A stretch of DNA of 50,873 nucleotides from a bacterium (GTDB lineage: Bacteria > Patescibacteriota > 4484-211 > GCA-002791395): the NCBI GenBank assembly GCA_027002475.1, contig JALWZS010000030.1, forward strand, positions 1 to 50,873. Direction: 5' to 3'. Both the position numbers and the translations under genes were made by a program. Each line of letters opens with the position of its first letter. The first letter of the stretch is position 1. This document shows positions 43,016 through 50,873 of this stretch, piece after piece. The notes under the pieces are model-generated. The model did not search any database and was not told the DNA's origin. It saw only the letters and a program-made list of their open reading frames with translations.

Positions 43016-43021
43016 TATAAT
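43016..43021 (+). promoter_or_regulatory. -10 element of the M23 peptidase gene (leaderless type)
   Basis: TATAAT ends 7 bases before the ATG at 43029. It decides this start over an in-frame GTG at 42996. Confidence 0.6.
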
Positions 43022-43028
43022 TAGTATC

Positions 43029-44240
43029 ATGCAAAAATCAGAAAATAAACAGGAGCAAGAACCTCCTTTACGAAGCCTGATGCGTTTTTCCATTAAACTA
43101 CTAGCTACATTCTTTATTGTTTTACTTAAACGTTTAGCGTTTTATTTAATGTCTATTACAAGGGTTTTTGTCATTCTTGGAGGTTTCATAGCAAGACGCT
43201 CACTGCTTACAAAAAAGTTCATTGTTCGGATGCTTACTTATCGAGGGGGCGTGTTTTATGAGACACCACGACTAGGTTTGGCTGCGTTGCTAACAACAAC
43301 TGCAAGTGCGATGTTTATCGTGCCGGTAGTTACCCCATTGGCAAAATCCTACTCATTAACTGCACTTGCAGGTACGGATAACTCAATGGCTACAGTATCC
43401 GAGTTTTCGGCTGGCGTCCTGACTGCACCGCCAAGTCTCTCTACCACATCAAGTGGTAAAAGTATTCGAAAAGAGATTGACACATACGTAATTCAGCCAG
43501 GTGATACTCTAAGTACGATTGCCGCAAACTTTTTAGTAAGTATTGATGGACTTAAATATGTAAATGACTTAGATTCTGACATTCTTACTCCAGGGGATGA
43601 ACTAAAGATTCCGCCAGTTGATGGTCTTTTCCATATAGTAGAAGATGGAGACACATTAGCGGCTATTGCTAAGAAGTATAACGTTCCAGAACAGGCCATA
43701 GCTGACTTTAACTCGCTAGAAGCTCCTTTTGTATTACATGGTGGGCAAGAGTTAATTATCCCAAATGCTACAGTACCTAAACCAGAACCGGTTTATGTTC
43801 CACCGACCTTAGCACAAAATACTACGCCTAATACAGGACTGCAGCTAGAAAGTCGTAGCGATGTTGCTAATGTTGGTACTGGTCAGTTTGTTATGCCAAC
43901 AAATGGAGTTATTACTCAGTACTTTTGGTGGGGGCATCAAGCCATCGATATCGCAAATCGTGCTTGTGGCGCTAATCCAATCTTTGCTGCTGATGCAGGG
44001 ACCATCGTATATGCGCAATGGTGGCCAGGTGGTGGTGGTTACTCGATTTGGATTGATCATGGTAATGGTTATATGACTCAGTATGCACATATGAGTAAGT
44101 TCGCGGTGAAGGTAGGAGATGTAGTAGGTCGCGGGCAAGTCATAGGGTATATGGGGTCTACTGGTCGTTCTACTGGCTGTCACGTACACTTTGTCGTTAA
44201 GAAAAACGGTATTCCAATTAATCCACTCTCAGTTCTTTAG
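43029..44240 (+). CDS. LysM-containing M23 family peptidase
   Basis: About 403 residues. Three hydrophobic segments in the first 110 residues anchor it. Two LysM peptidoglycan-binding repeats follow (TYVIQPGDTLSTIAANFLVS and FHIVEDGDTLAAIAKKYNVP), then a Pro-rich linker and the lysostaphin-like metallopeptidase. Its zinc motifs are GHQAIDIAN (H..D) and HVHF. Such enzymes cut peptidoglycan cross-bridges during growth or division, outside the membrane. The ATG at 43029 is chosen from the leaderless spacing; the longer GTG form overlaps the promoter. Confidence 0.92.
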   Translation: MQKSENKQEQEPPLRSLMRFSIKLLATFFIVLLKRLAFYLMSITRVFVILGGFIARRSLLTKKFIVRMLTYRGGVFYETPRLGLAALLTTTASAMFIVPVVTPLAKSYSLTALAGTDNSMATVSEFSAGVLTAPPSLSTTSSGKSIRKEIDTYVIQPGDTLSTIAANFLVSIDGLKYVNDLDSDILTPGDELKIPPVDGLFHIVEDGDTLAAIAKKYNVPEQAIADFNSLEAPFVLHGGQELIIPNATVPKPEPVYVPPTLAQNTTPNTGLQLESRSDVANVGTGQFVMPTNGVITQYFWWGHQAIDIANRACGANPIFAADAGTIVYAQWWPGGGGYSIWIDHGNGYMTQYAHMSKFAVKVGDVVGRGQVIGYMGSTGRSTGCHVHFVVKKNGIPINPLSVL

Positions 44241-44278
44241 TCTTAATTTTACTAATTCATGTACTTAACGCATTATGA

Positions 44279-45385
<1,107 letters not shown>

Positions 45386-45392
45386 TGTGATG

Positions 45393-45398
45393 TATACT
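45393..45398 (+). promoter_or_regulatory. -10 element of the DHH phosphoesterase gene
   Basis: TATACT ends 7 bases before the ATG at 45406. Confidence 0.55.
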
Positions 45399-45405
45399 CT
45401 TTAAG

Positions 45406-46452
45406 ATGGAAAAAGAGCAAAGAAATAACAGCCCGCAGGAAATATTTGAAGCGTTATCTAAGGCAAAGTCTCCAATATGTTGTGTTAGTGCAAGACCAGA
45501 TTATGATGGGTTCTGTTCTGCCCTGGTTATGAATGAGTTTATGGCCAATGAGTTTGGCGTGGATTTGAGGGTTGTATACTACAACTCTATTGCTGATAGT
45601 TTCAAGCTGGTTATAGATAAATTCACAGACCTTTCTCAAATAGAAGAGTCGGTCGATGTTGGTTCGATAGATTTTTCAAAGTATGACTTGATGCTTTATA
45701 CGGATACGAGTGATAAGGGTTTTATAGCTGACCCCAAGATAGAAAATTTCGAAATTCCCAAGGACCTAGTTTCTATAAACATTGATCACCATGCAGGGCA
45801 AAACGATTATTTTGCAGACTATAATTACGTAGAAAAAGCATCTTCTACTTGTGTTTTGTTATACGATTTGTTTAAGAAGCAAGGCTATGAAATTACACCA
45901 ACAATGGCTTCGCTGTTAGTGCTGGGGATATTAGATGATTCTTTAATCTTTCAAGTAGAAGAGGTGCGAACTAAAGATCTTACTGCAGTTGCAGAATTAA
46001 TTGACTTGATTCCTGCAAGAGATTTGTTTGATTTTGTCTATGAACTTACTTATAACCAAACTAAAATTGAGTTTTTGTATTCTAAGCTGGCGCTAAAAAA
46101 TGCTATTTTGGATGAGGAAAACGAATGTGTTTACTCTTTTATTACACAAAAAGAGATGGAAGAAGTAGGTATCTCGCTTGCTGATAAGCCATCTATCTCG
46201 CCAGTAGAGCTTTTGCGAAAGGTTGCTGTTACAGACTATGCCTTTTTGCTAAAGCAATCTGAAGATGATCCAAGGGCTTATTCGTTAAGTTTGCGCTCGC
46301 ATGATCCAGATTTTGATGTTTCGGTTATCGCTAGGGAGTTTGGTGGCGGTGGGCATAAGATGGCTGCGGGCGGCATGATATATGACGTCGGTTCTCCTCA
46401 AGAAGCAATTGGAAGAGTGATAAGTAAGGTTAATGAATTAAATCTTCGTTAG
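45406..46452 (+). CDS. DHH/DHHA1 phosphoesterase (NrnA-like)
   Basis: A 348-residue two-domain protein. The DHH domain has ARPDYDGFCSALV (motif I; the first His of the usual HxxPDxD is absent), LYTDTSDKG (motif II), SINIDHHAGQNDYF (DHH motif III) and LGILDDSLIF (motif IV, with DDS where DTG is common). The DHHA1 domain ends with REFGGGGHKMAAGG. Relatives are nano-RNases and pAp or cyclic-dinucleotide phosphatases. The motif I change leaves exact activity uncertain. The leaderless-type -10 overlaps the end of the obg region, 20 bases downstream of its stop. Confidence 0.87.
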   Translation: MEKEQRNNSPQEIFEALSKAKSPICCVSARPDYDGFCSALVMNEFMANEFGVDLRVVYYNSIADSFKLVIDKFTDLSQIEESVDVGSIDFSKYDLMLYTDTSDKGFIADPKIENFEIPKDLVSINIDHHAGQNDYFADYNYVEKASSTCVLLYDLFKKQGYEITPTMASLLVLGILDDSLIFQVEEVRTKDLTAVAELIDLIPARDLFDFVYELTYNQTKIEFLYSKLALKNAILDEENECVYSFITQKEMEEVGISLADKPSISPVELLRKVAVTDYAFLLKQSEDDPRAYSLSLRSHDPDFDVSVIAREFGGGGHKMAAGGMIYDVGSPQEAIGRVISKVNELNLR

Positions 46453-46461
46453 AGCTTAACT

Positions 46462-46854
46462 TTAGGATTTAATCTCTGGATACTTTTGGGGATTTTCTTC
46501 ATAGTACTTAATCCATGGATAGTCATCATTACATTCAACGAATTCGATAAAATAGCGTTTGTTAAATCCTCCACGCCTTGTTCTTTTTTCTTCTTGTTTC
46601 TTGGTGATTTCCTCTTTAGAGATGTTGTGTACGCTCATTAACGTATCCAATACTTCTTGTACATCAGCAATCAACTCGGTGACATCATCGTCTGGTTGTA
46701 AATAGAATTCATCTACTTCTTCTTGCAGTTTTTTAACCAGTTCTTTTTTAAACTCTTTATCGTCCAGCTGCCTATACTGTGGCTTTGCTCCGTTTTTTAT
46801 TATGCCTGGGACTATTTCATCACGAACTAGTTTATTAAATAGGAATTTTCGCAT
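46462..46854 (-). CDS. MazG-like nucleotide pyrophosphohydrolase
   Basis: A 130-residue protein beginning MRKFLFNKLVRDEIVPGIIK, close to the small house-cleaning phosphoribosyl-ATP pyrophosphatase-like family (NKLVRDKIPEII). The central EEVDEFYLQ and ELIADVQEVLDTL supply the acidic E-x-x-E and E-x-x-D metal sites of the all-alpha NTP-pyrophosphatase fold. The C-terminal GGFNKRYF also fits. Probably removes non-canonical NTPs. A start at 46878 would add eight residues; I prefer the internal Met on family grounds. It converges on the DHH gene with a 9-base gap. Confidence 0.8.
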   Translation of the reverse strand: MRKFLFNKLVRDEIVPGIIKNGAKPQYRQLDDKEFKKELVKKLQEEVDEFYLQPDDDVTELIADVQEVLDTLMSVHNISKEEITKKQEEKRTRRGGFNKRYFIEFVECNDDYPWIKYYEENPQKYPEIKS

Positions 46855-46949
46855 AACTAATGCTAGCACGTAGTGCATGGGGTTGTATAGCTAGACACAC
46901 GTATAACTTAGTTAAGAACCCGGCGCTTAACTAGGCTGTAGTGGAGCGA

Positions 46950-47699
46950 TTATTTTTGTATTTCTATAATTTGACCGGTTATATATTTTGCCTTTTCTGA
47001 GATTAGAAAATTGAATAAGTTAGCTATGTCACAAGGCTTAATGGCATGTTTTTCGTTGGCATACTCAGGGAAAAATTTTTTGTAAGTTTGCGTTATTGTG
47101 TCGCCAGGTGATATGCAATTTACCCGAATGCCTTTTTCTTTTACTTCTTGTGCTAACCCAATTGTAAAATCTTCGATAGCTTTTTTGCTTACAAAGTATG
47201 GAAGCCAACCCTTTGCTGAACTAAATGTGCCTGAGATTGTGATAATACTTGTGTTTGTGTGCATTTTCGATAGTAGCATTTTTGTAAGGAGTATTGCCGC
47301 CGTTACTCCGACGTTTAGAGTATCTATCGTGATATTGTTTTTGTAGTCTTCAAGCGCTATGTTATAAAGCGGCTTGTCGTTATAGTGGTAAATGCCTGCA
47401 GCATGTACCAAGGCATCAATGCGGGGATAGCGTTTTAGTATCGTATCAGCTGTAGTGAGAACCTCATTTGGGTGGCTTAAGTCGGTAGGAAACGTATCGA
47501 TTGCTGTAGCGTATTCGTCAGACAGTTCCCTTGTCGTTCTTTCAAGCCTAGGACCTTTTCTTGCAATAAGTCCAACTCTGTATTGCTGATCCAGCAGTGT
47601 TTTGACAAGCTCTTTTCCTATATCGGAAGTAGCGCCTGTTACCGCTGCATATTTTTGTCTATTCTGTTGCGAGGCAACGGTTGTTTGGGCACTGTTCAT
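46950..47699 (-). CDS. short-chain dehydrogenase/reductase (classical SDR)
   Basis: About 249 residues. The N-terminal cofactor site is VTGATSDIGKEL, followed by NADP-type RVGLIARKG, HAAGIYHYN (NAG-equivalent), ITISGTFSSAKGW (catalytic Ser) and YFVSKKAIEDF (catalytic Tyr and Lys). The C-terminus GQIIEIQK is typical. Substrate unknown. A GTG four codons earlier (47711) would overlap the TAAAGT -10 on the reverse strand, so I start at the ATG at 47699. It is divergent from the TrmB-type gene, with a 51-base gap. Confidence 0.88.
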   Translation of the reverse strand: MNSAQTTVASQQNRQKYAAVTGATSDIGKELVKTLLDQQYRVGLIARKGPRLERTTRELSDEYATAIDTFPTDLSHPNEVLTTADTILKRYPRIDALVHAAGIYHYNDKPLYNIALEDYKNNITIDTLNVGVTAAILLTKMLLSKMHTNTSIITISGTFSSAKGWLPYFVSKKAIEDFTIGLAQEVKEKGIRVNCISPGDTITQTYKKFFPEYANEKHAIKPCDIANLFNFLISEKAKYITGQIIEIQK

Positions 47700-47750
47700 A
47701 GTTGCTCGCACTTTACAGCAATAGCGAGGCTCTGTTAAATTGGTGTTCGT

Positions 47751-48551
47751 ATGGTGAACACAATAGATGAGGGTGACGAGTTGGTGCGTTTCTTAACAGT
47801 GTTAGGTTTCAATCCCGAGGAGGGAAAGGTGTACTTGCAGCTGCTTGAACATGGGCAGCTTACAAAATTGGAGCTATCGAGAAAGAGTGGTGTAAATCGC
47901 ACTAAGGTTTATCGTATTGTCGAGAAGTTAACATCCAAGGGGCTCGCAGAAGAGATTATAAGTAGCAACACGACGTTTGTGCGTGCAAGCGGTTTGCAAG
48001 TGTTAAAGCGTTTGGTCGAAGCTAAGCAGGGCGAGGCGCGGATTGCTAAGTCCGTATTTCCGGATATAGAGTCACTGCTCACTGGCGTTCGGGGGATTAG
48101 TGATAAACAAACAAAAGTAGTGTTTTTTAAGGGGGAGAACGGTATTCGTCAGATGGCTTGGAATGTGCTTAGTGCCGAAACGGAGCTGTTGGGGTTCACG
48201 TATAGACCATACATTGAGATTTTGGGAAAAAAGTTTTTTACTGAGTGGAAAAAGGAGTTTGGTTTAAGGGGCATTAAGTTTAGAGAGGTGTATTCGGATG
48301 AATATTTAAAAAGAGCTAAAGAGATTGGTTTGAATGAAGAGTTGAGGGTTGGTGTTAATGGACGATATATATCGGCAGACGTACTAACGATAAGTTATCA
48401 GACCGATATCTATAACGAGGTAGTTGCAATGTATAACTGGTATGACGGTGAGGTTTTTGGCGTAGAGATCCACAACAAAAAGATTGCAAATTTCCAGCGC
48501 CAACTTTTTGAGCTTGTGTGGAATAAAGCGATTCCTACTAATAAGCTATAA
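47751..48551 (+). CDS. TrmB-family transcriptional regulator (second)
   Basis: A 266-residue protein with an N-terminal winged helix (FLTVLGFNPEEGKVYLQLLE...NRTKVYRIVEKLTSKGLAEE). A C-terminal region (VVFFKGENGIRQMAWNVLSA; LLGFTYRPYIEILGKKFFTEW) resembles the sensor part of TrmB-like regulators in CPR genomes. It shares only the general fold with the regulator at 26273. The gene lies divergent from the SDR and its stop overlaps the -10 box of the next gene, so both are candidate targets. The inducer is unknown. Confidence 0.8.
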   Translation: MVNTIDEGDELVRFLTVLGFNPEEGKVYLQLLEHGQLTKLELSRKSGVNRTKVYRIVEKLTSKGLAEEIISSNTTFVRASGLQVLKRLVEAKQGEARIAKSVFPDIESLLTGVRGISDKQTKVVFFKGENGIRQMAWNVLSAETELLGFTYRPYIEILGKKFFTEWKKEFGLRGIKFREVYSDEYLKRAKEIGLNEELRVGVNGRYISADVLTISYQTDIYNEVVAMYNWYDGEVFGVEIHNKKIANFQRQLFELVWNKAIPTNKL

Positions 48552-48552
48552 T
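48547..48552 (+). promoter_or_regulatory. -10 element of the gene at 48560 (leaderless type)
   Basis: A consensus TATAAT that includes the stop codon of the upstream TrmB-type gene. It ends 7 bases before the ATG at 48560. Confidence 0.6.
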
Positions 48553-48559
48553 TTACCCA

Positions 48560-49276
48560 ATGACGGCTAATCAGAAACTTTTGTCGTTGTCTCTTTTCCA
48601 AAAGCATGGGTTACCTGTTATTCCATATATGCGCTTATCGGAAAATACGTTCGGAGAGGACGTCGCGGCGTTTATGCGTACATATCAAGTTGATCGTGTA
48701 ATGGTCCGTACAGATGGAAAAGGTCTGGCGTCGCCGGCATTTAATGATGCGATTTGGGATGGCAAAATGCAGGGCATTGCTAAAGAATTATTTAAGAATG
48801 GTTATACCGTGTTTGTTATGCATCCTGCAGATATCTACAAGAATATGTATAGCTTCAACTTATTAAGAGATGGAGAGGGCTATACCATTGAGGTTGTTGG
48901 TCATGGCTTTATTGCAACTGATCTTAATCGATATGGAATTATGCATGAGTCTTTATTCGTAAGTGATGACTTTACGGAGGTGAAGTGTGAATACTTAGTT
49001 AAGCAGGAGAAGTATAGTGCGGATAGGTTAAAAAAGATTGATGAGCTAGGGTTAGATTCAGAAGACGTAAATACAGCATATATCCTACAATACGAAGAGT
49101 ACTTGCCTTTTTATGAAAGTGATATGTTTGAAATTCTTGCAAAATATGCCAGTGGCATAAGAAACTTTATGCATGATCTTGTGTATCGCGGTGTTGATTT
49201 AGTACTATCTGGTAGCTTTATTGATATCGGGCGTGGTCAAGAGCTAGCTTTTTGGGATGCACATCCTGTTAAGTGA
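48560..49276 (+). CDS. unrecognised protein paired with a TrmB-type regulator
   Basis: I do not recognise this 238-residue protein. It is soluble, without signal peptide or membrane segment. DRVMVRTDGKGLASP and DLNRYGIMHESLF vaguely recall ATP-grasp or phosphoenolpyruvate-synthase-like nucleotide sites, but no complete motif set is present, so I assign no function. Conserved-looking polar segments are DIGRGQELAFWD near the end and QYEEYLPFYESDMFE. It has its own TATAAT box and is 8 bases behind the regulator, so it may be a product or partner of that regulator's circuit. Confidence 0.75.
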   Translation: MTANQKLLSLSLFQKHGLPVIPYMRLSENTFGEDVAAFMRTYQVDRVMVRTDGKGLASPAFNDAIWDGKMQGIAKELFKNGYTVFVMHPADIYKNMYSFNLLRDGEGYTIEVVGHGFIATDLNRYGIMHESLFVSDDFTEVKCEYLVKQEKYSADRLKKIDELGLDSEDVNTAYILQYEEYLPFYESDMFEILAKYASGIRNFMHDLVYRGVDLVLSGSFIDIGRGQELAFWDAHPVK

Positions 49277-49385
49277 TGTCTTAAGGCTTGTTCATTGGGG
49301 ATTTTGGTCGAGTGTGATACAAATGAGCTCCTCGGTGTCGATTTAAGAAGTGAACTCTTAAATAAGGTGTTGTAGGACGCAATAA

Positions 49386-50639
49386 CTAGAAATATTTTTT
49401 ATTTCTTAACTTTTCGGGTAGATAGGAATCGTCTTTTGGATACATTTCATAATCTTTGCCATAACCTAGTTCTTTCATTAAATCTGTTGGAGCGTTGCGA
49501 AGTTTTAGTGGGATTGGCAGGTTGCCGTATTTTTCTACGTCTGATTGGGCTTTTCGCAGTGCGTTGTATGCAGATCTATCTTTGTTGCAACTAGATAAGT
49601 ATGCAACTCCATGAGCAAGATTAATTGCGCACTCTGGATACCCGATAATCTCGCATGCCCTAAATACTGCATTCGCTACAACTAGGGCGGTAGGGTTGGC
49701 AATACCGATGTCTTCACTTGCAAATATAACCATTCTTCTTGCAATGAACTTAGGGTCTTCGCCTGACTCGATCATCCTAGCTAGGTAGTAAATTGCTGCA
49801 TCTTTGTCTCCTGCTCGCATCGATTTAATAAATGCACTAATGGTGTTGTAGTGCTCGTCGCCGGACTTGTCGTATGCAAGGTGCTTTTGTTGTAAGGCTT
49901 CTCTGACTATCTCTTGTGTTAGTTTGCTAGTCCCTTTTGGTGTTTTTCCTAATTGTATAGATAGTTCTAACGTGTTAAGTGCCTTTCTGGCATCGCCGCT
50001 GCTCGCTCTTGCAATTAGCTCAAGGGCGCCATCGTCGACCGTAGCTAATTTAGCACTTGCCCATTCTGGCAATCTTGCTAGTGCGTCTTTAAGTATTTTT
50101 ACTAAGTCTTCTTCACTAAGGGAGTTGAGTATTAATATTCGACTTCTTGAAATTAGAGGTGATGTGATTTCAAAACTAGGATTTTCTGTAGTCGCGCCAA
50201 TTAGAATGATTGTTCCATCTTCTACAAATGGTAAGAGTCTATCTTGTTGGGCTTTGTTAAATCTATGGATTTCATCGATGAACAGAATGGTTGGAGGGTT
50301 AGAGGGTTGTGGGTTGGAGAGTTGATTGGAGAATAAGTCAGTGCGTGCTGTATGGTTCGTTTTATTTTGTTTTGCAAGTTCAACTACCTCGCGGATTTCT
50401 TTTACTCCGGCCTCAGTGGCCGAGATTTGATAAAAGTTCGCACCAACTTCATTTGCAATAATGCGAGCAAGTGTGGTTTTCCCTGTACCTGGTGGTCCCC
50501 AAAAGATTATGGATGTAATTTCGCGATCGTCTATTAGTTTCCGTATGATTTTGCCCTCGCCGACTAAATGTTCTTGACCGATAAATTCATCTAGGCTCTT
50601 AGGACGTAATAGTTCTGCTAGTGGTCGGTCGGTGTTCAT
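49386..50639 (-). CDS. rarA: replication-associated recombination protein RarA (MgsA)
   Basis: An AAA+ clamp-loader-like ATPase acting at stalled forks. The 417-residue protein has LLRPKSLDEFIGQEHLVGEG, Walker A WGPPGTGKTTLARI (about 47), Walker B ILFIDEIHRFNKAQQD and sensor 1 IGATTENPSFEI. The C-terminal tetramerisation region has FASEDIGIANPTAL. Between Walker A and Walker B is a low-complexity stretch of about 20 residues (LFSNQLSNPQPSNPP) not typical of the family. On the reverse strand TACAAT ends 6 bases before the ATG, so the start is secure. Confidence 0.95.
   Translation of the reverse strand: MNTDRPLAELLRPKSLDEFIGQEHLVGEGKIIRKLIDDREITSIIFWGPPGTGKTTLARIIANEVGANFYQISATEAGVKEIREVVELAKQNKTNHTARTDLFSNQLSNPQPSNPPTILFIDEIHRFNKAQQDRLLPFVEDGTIILIGATTENPSFEITSPLISRSRILILNSLSEEDLVKILKDALARLPEWASAKLATVDDGALELIARASSGDARKALNTLELSIQLGKTPKGTSKLTQEIVREALQQKHLAYDKSGDEHYNTISAFIKSMRAGDKDAAIYYLARMIESGEDPKFIARRMVIFASEDIGIANPTALVVANAVFRACEIIGYPECAINLAHGVAYLSSCNKDRSAYNALRKAQSDVEKYGNLPIPLKLRNAPTDLMKELGYGKDYEMYPKDDSYLPEKLRNKKYF
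50278..50334. repeat. low-complexity GGTTGGAG-type tract inside rarA
   Basis: On the forward strand the DNA is a run of short related units (GGTTGGAGGG, TTAGAGGG, TTGTGGG, TTGGAGAG, TTGATTGGAG). It stays in frame and encodes the Ser/Asn/Pro-rich insert of RarA. It looks like a short expanded repeat or an inserted element. Confidence 0.55.
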
Positions 50640-50645
50640 ACTGTG

Positions 50646-50651
50646 ATTGTA
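50646..50651 (-). promoter_or_regulatory. -10 element of rarA (leaderless type)
   Basis: TACAAT on the reverse strand, 6 bases before the ATG at 50639. Confidence 0.6.
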
Positions 50652-50873
50652 CAGTAGTTACAAGGCTCATTACAGGCAGACAGGCGTGTATTGGCAATAG
50701 GACGTGGTATGTATAGATTTGTGCCCCATAATATTGGCGCGAGCGTTGGGTCTTTTAAGTGCGGAGCAATTTTTGGGGTAGCGGCTCTAGTGCGGGGTTG
50801 CTAGTAGGGGTTTGACTGCTGTGTCGATGGCGTAGTAATGGGCGGGATGACATTAGCGGGCGTTGTGGTGGAG
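50652..50873. other. intergenic region at the window end
   Basis: No gene, RNA or strong repeat is recognisable. The forward strand is G/T-rich. A neighbouring gene may start beyond the window. Confidence 0.4.

Overview
The window reads as a chromosomal segment of a small-genome bacterium of the Candidate Phyla Radiation (Patescibacteria). Evidence: divergent and enlarged 16S, 23S and 5S rRNAs, insertions in the 23S, short intergenic gaps, archaeal-flavoured repair genes (ATP-dependent ligase, endonuclease Q) and no biosynthetic operons. TGA is used as stop, so the genetic code is standard, which argues against Gracilibacteria and Absconditabacteria. A Microgenomates or Katanobacteria-like lineage is my guess; the sequence alone does not settle it.

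Layout. 1-7.2 kb: mutL, rnhB (reverse), a PAP2-like membrane protein, a small acidic protein, an M50 protease, lon, then an unassigned structured RNA. 7.2-11 kb (reverse): sortase, methyltransferase and an orphan histidine kinase in one run. 11-13 kb: four tRNA genes, a tyrosine recombinase and a FtsB/DivIC protein. 13-23.7 kb: a tightly packed forward run ftsH-polA-GT2-GT4-fic-DNA ligase-GT8-like. 23.7-29.6 kb: half-size MFS protein, EEP hydrolase, class II aldolase-like protein, TrmB-type regulator, endonuclease Q, mnmA. 29.7-38.3 kb: ribosomal RNA locus 16S - tRNA-Ile - [M20 peptidase - epimerase] - tRNA-Ala - 23S - 5S. The ancestral order is kept, but two protein genes sit between the two tRNAs, a terminator follows the 16S, and a separate promoter precedes tRNA-Ala/23S. 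38.3-46.5 kb: rpsA-radA-PIN/TRAM, a candidate RNA, rho with a structured leader, LysM/M23 peptidase, obg, DHH phosphoesterase. 46.5-50.6 kb: MazG-like protein, SDR, a second TrmB-type regulator paired with an unrecognised protein, rarA.

Themes. (1) Repair and replication: mutL, rnhB, polA without a proofreading active site, ATP-dependent ligase, endonuclease Q with a clamp-binding-like tail, radA and rarA. (2) Protein quality control and envelope: lon, ftsH, M50 protease, sortase, M23 peptidase, several glycosyltransferases. (3) Start signals: at least fifteen genes have a -10-like hexamer ending 6-8 bases before the start codon, the spacing expected of leaderless mRNAs; I used this to choose several starts.

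Most unusual content: three intervening sequences in the 23S gene, two of which are copies of one element; a hairpin family with covarying stems abutting tRNA 3' ends and also found inside the third 23S insertion; two candidate non-coding RNAs with near-consensus promoters; a tRNA-Ile with anticodon UAU; and the split rRNA locus.
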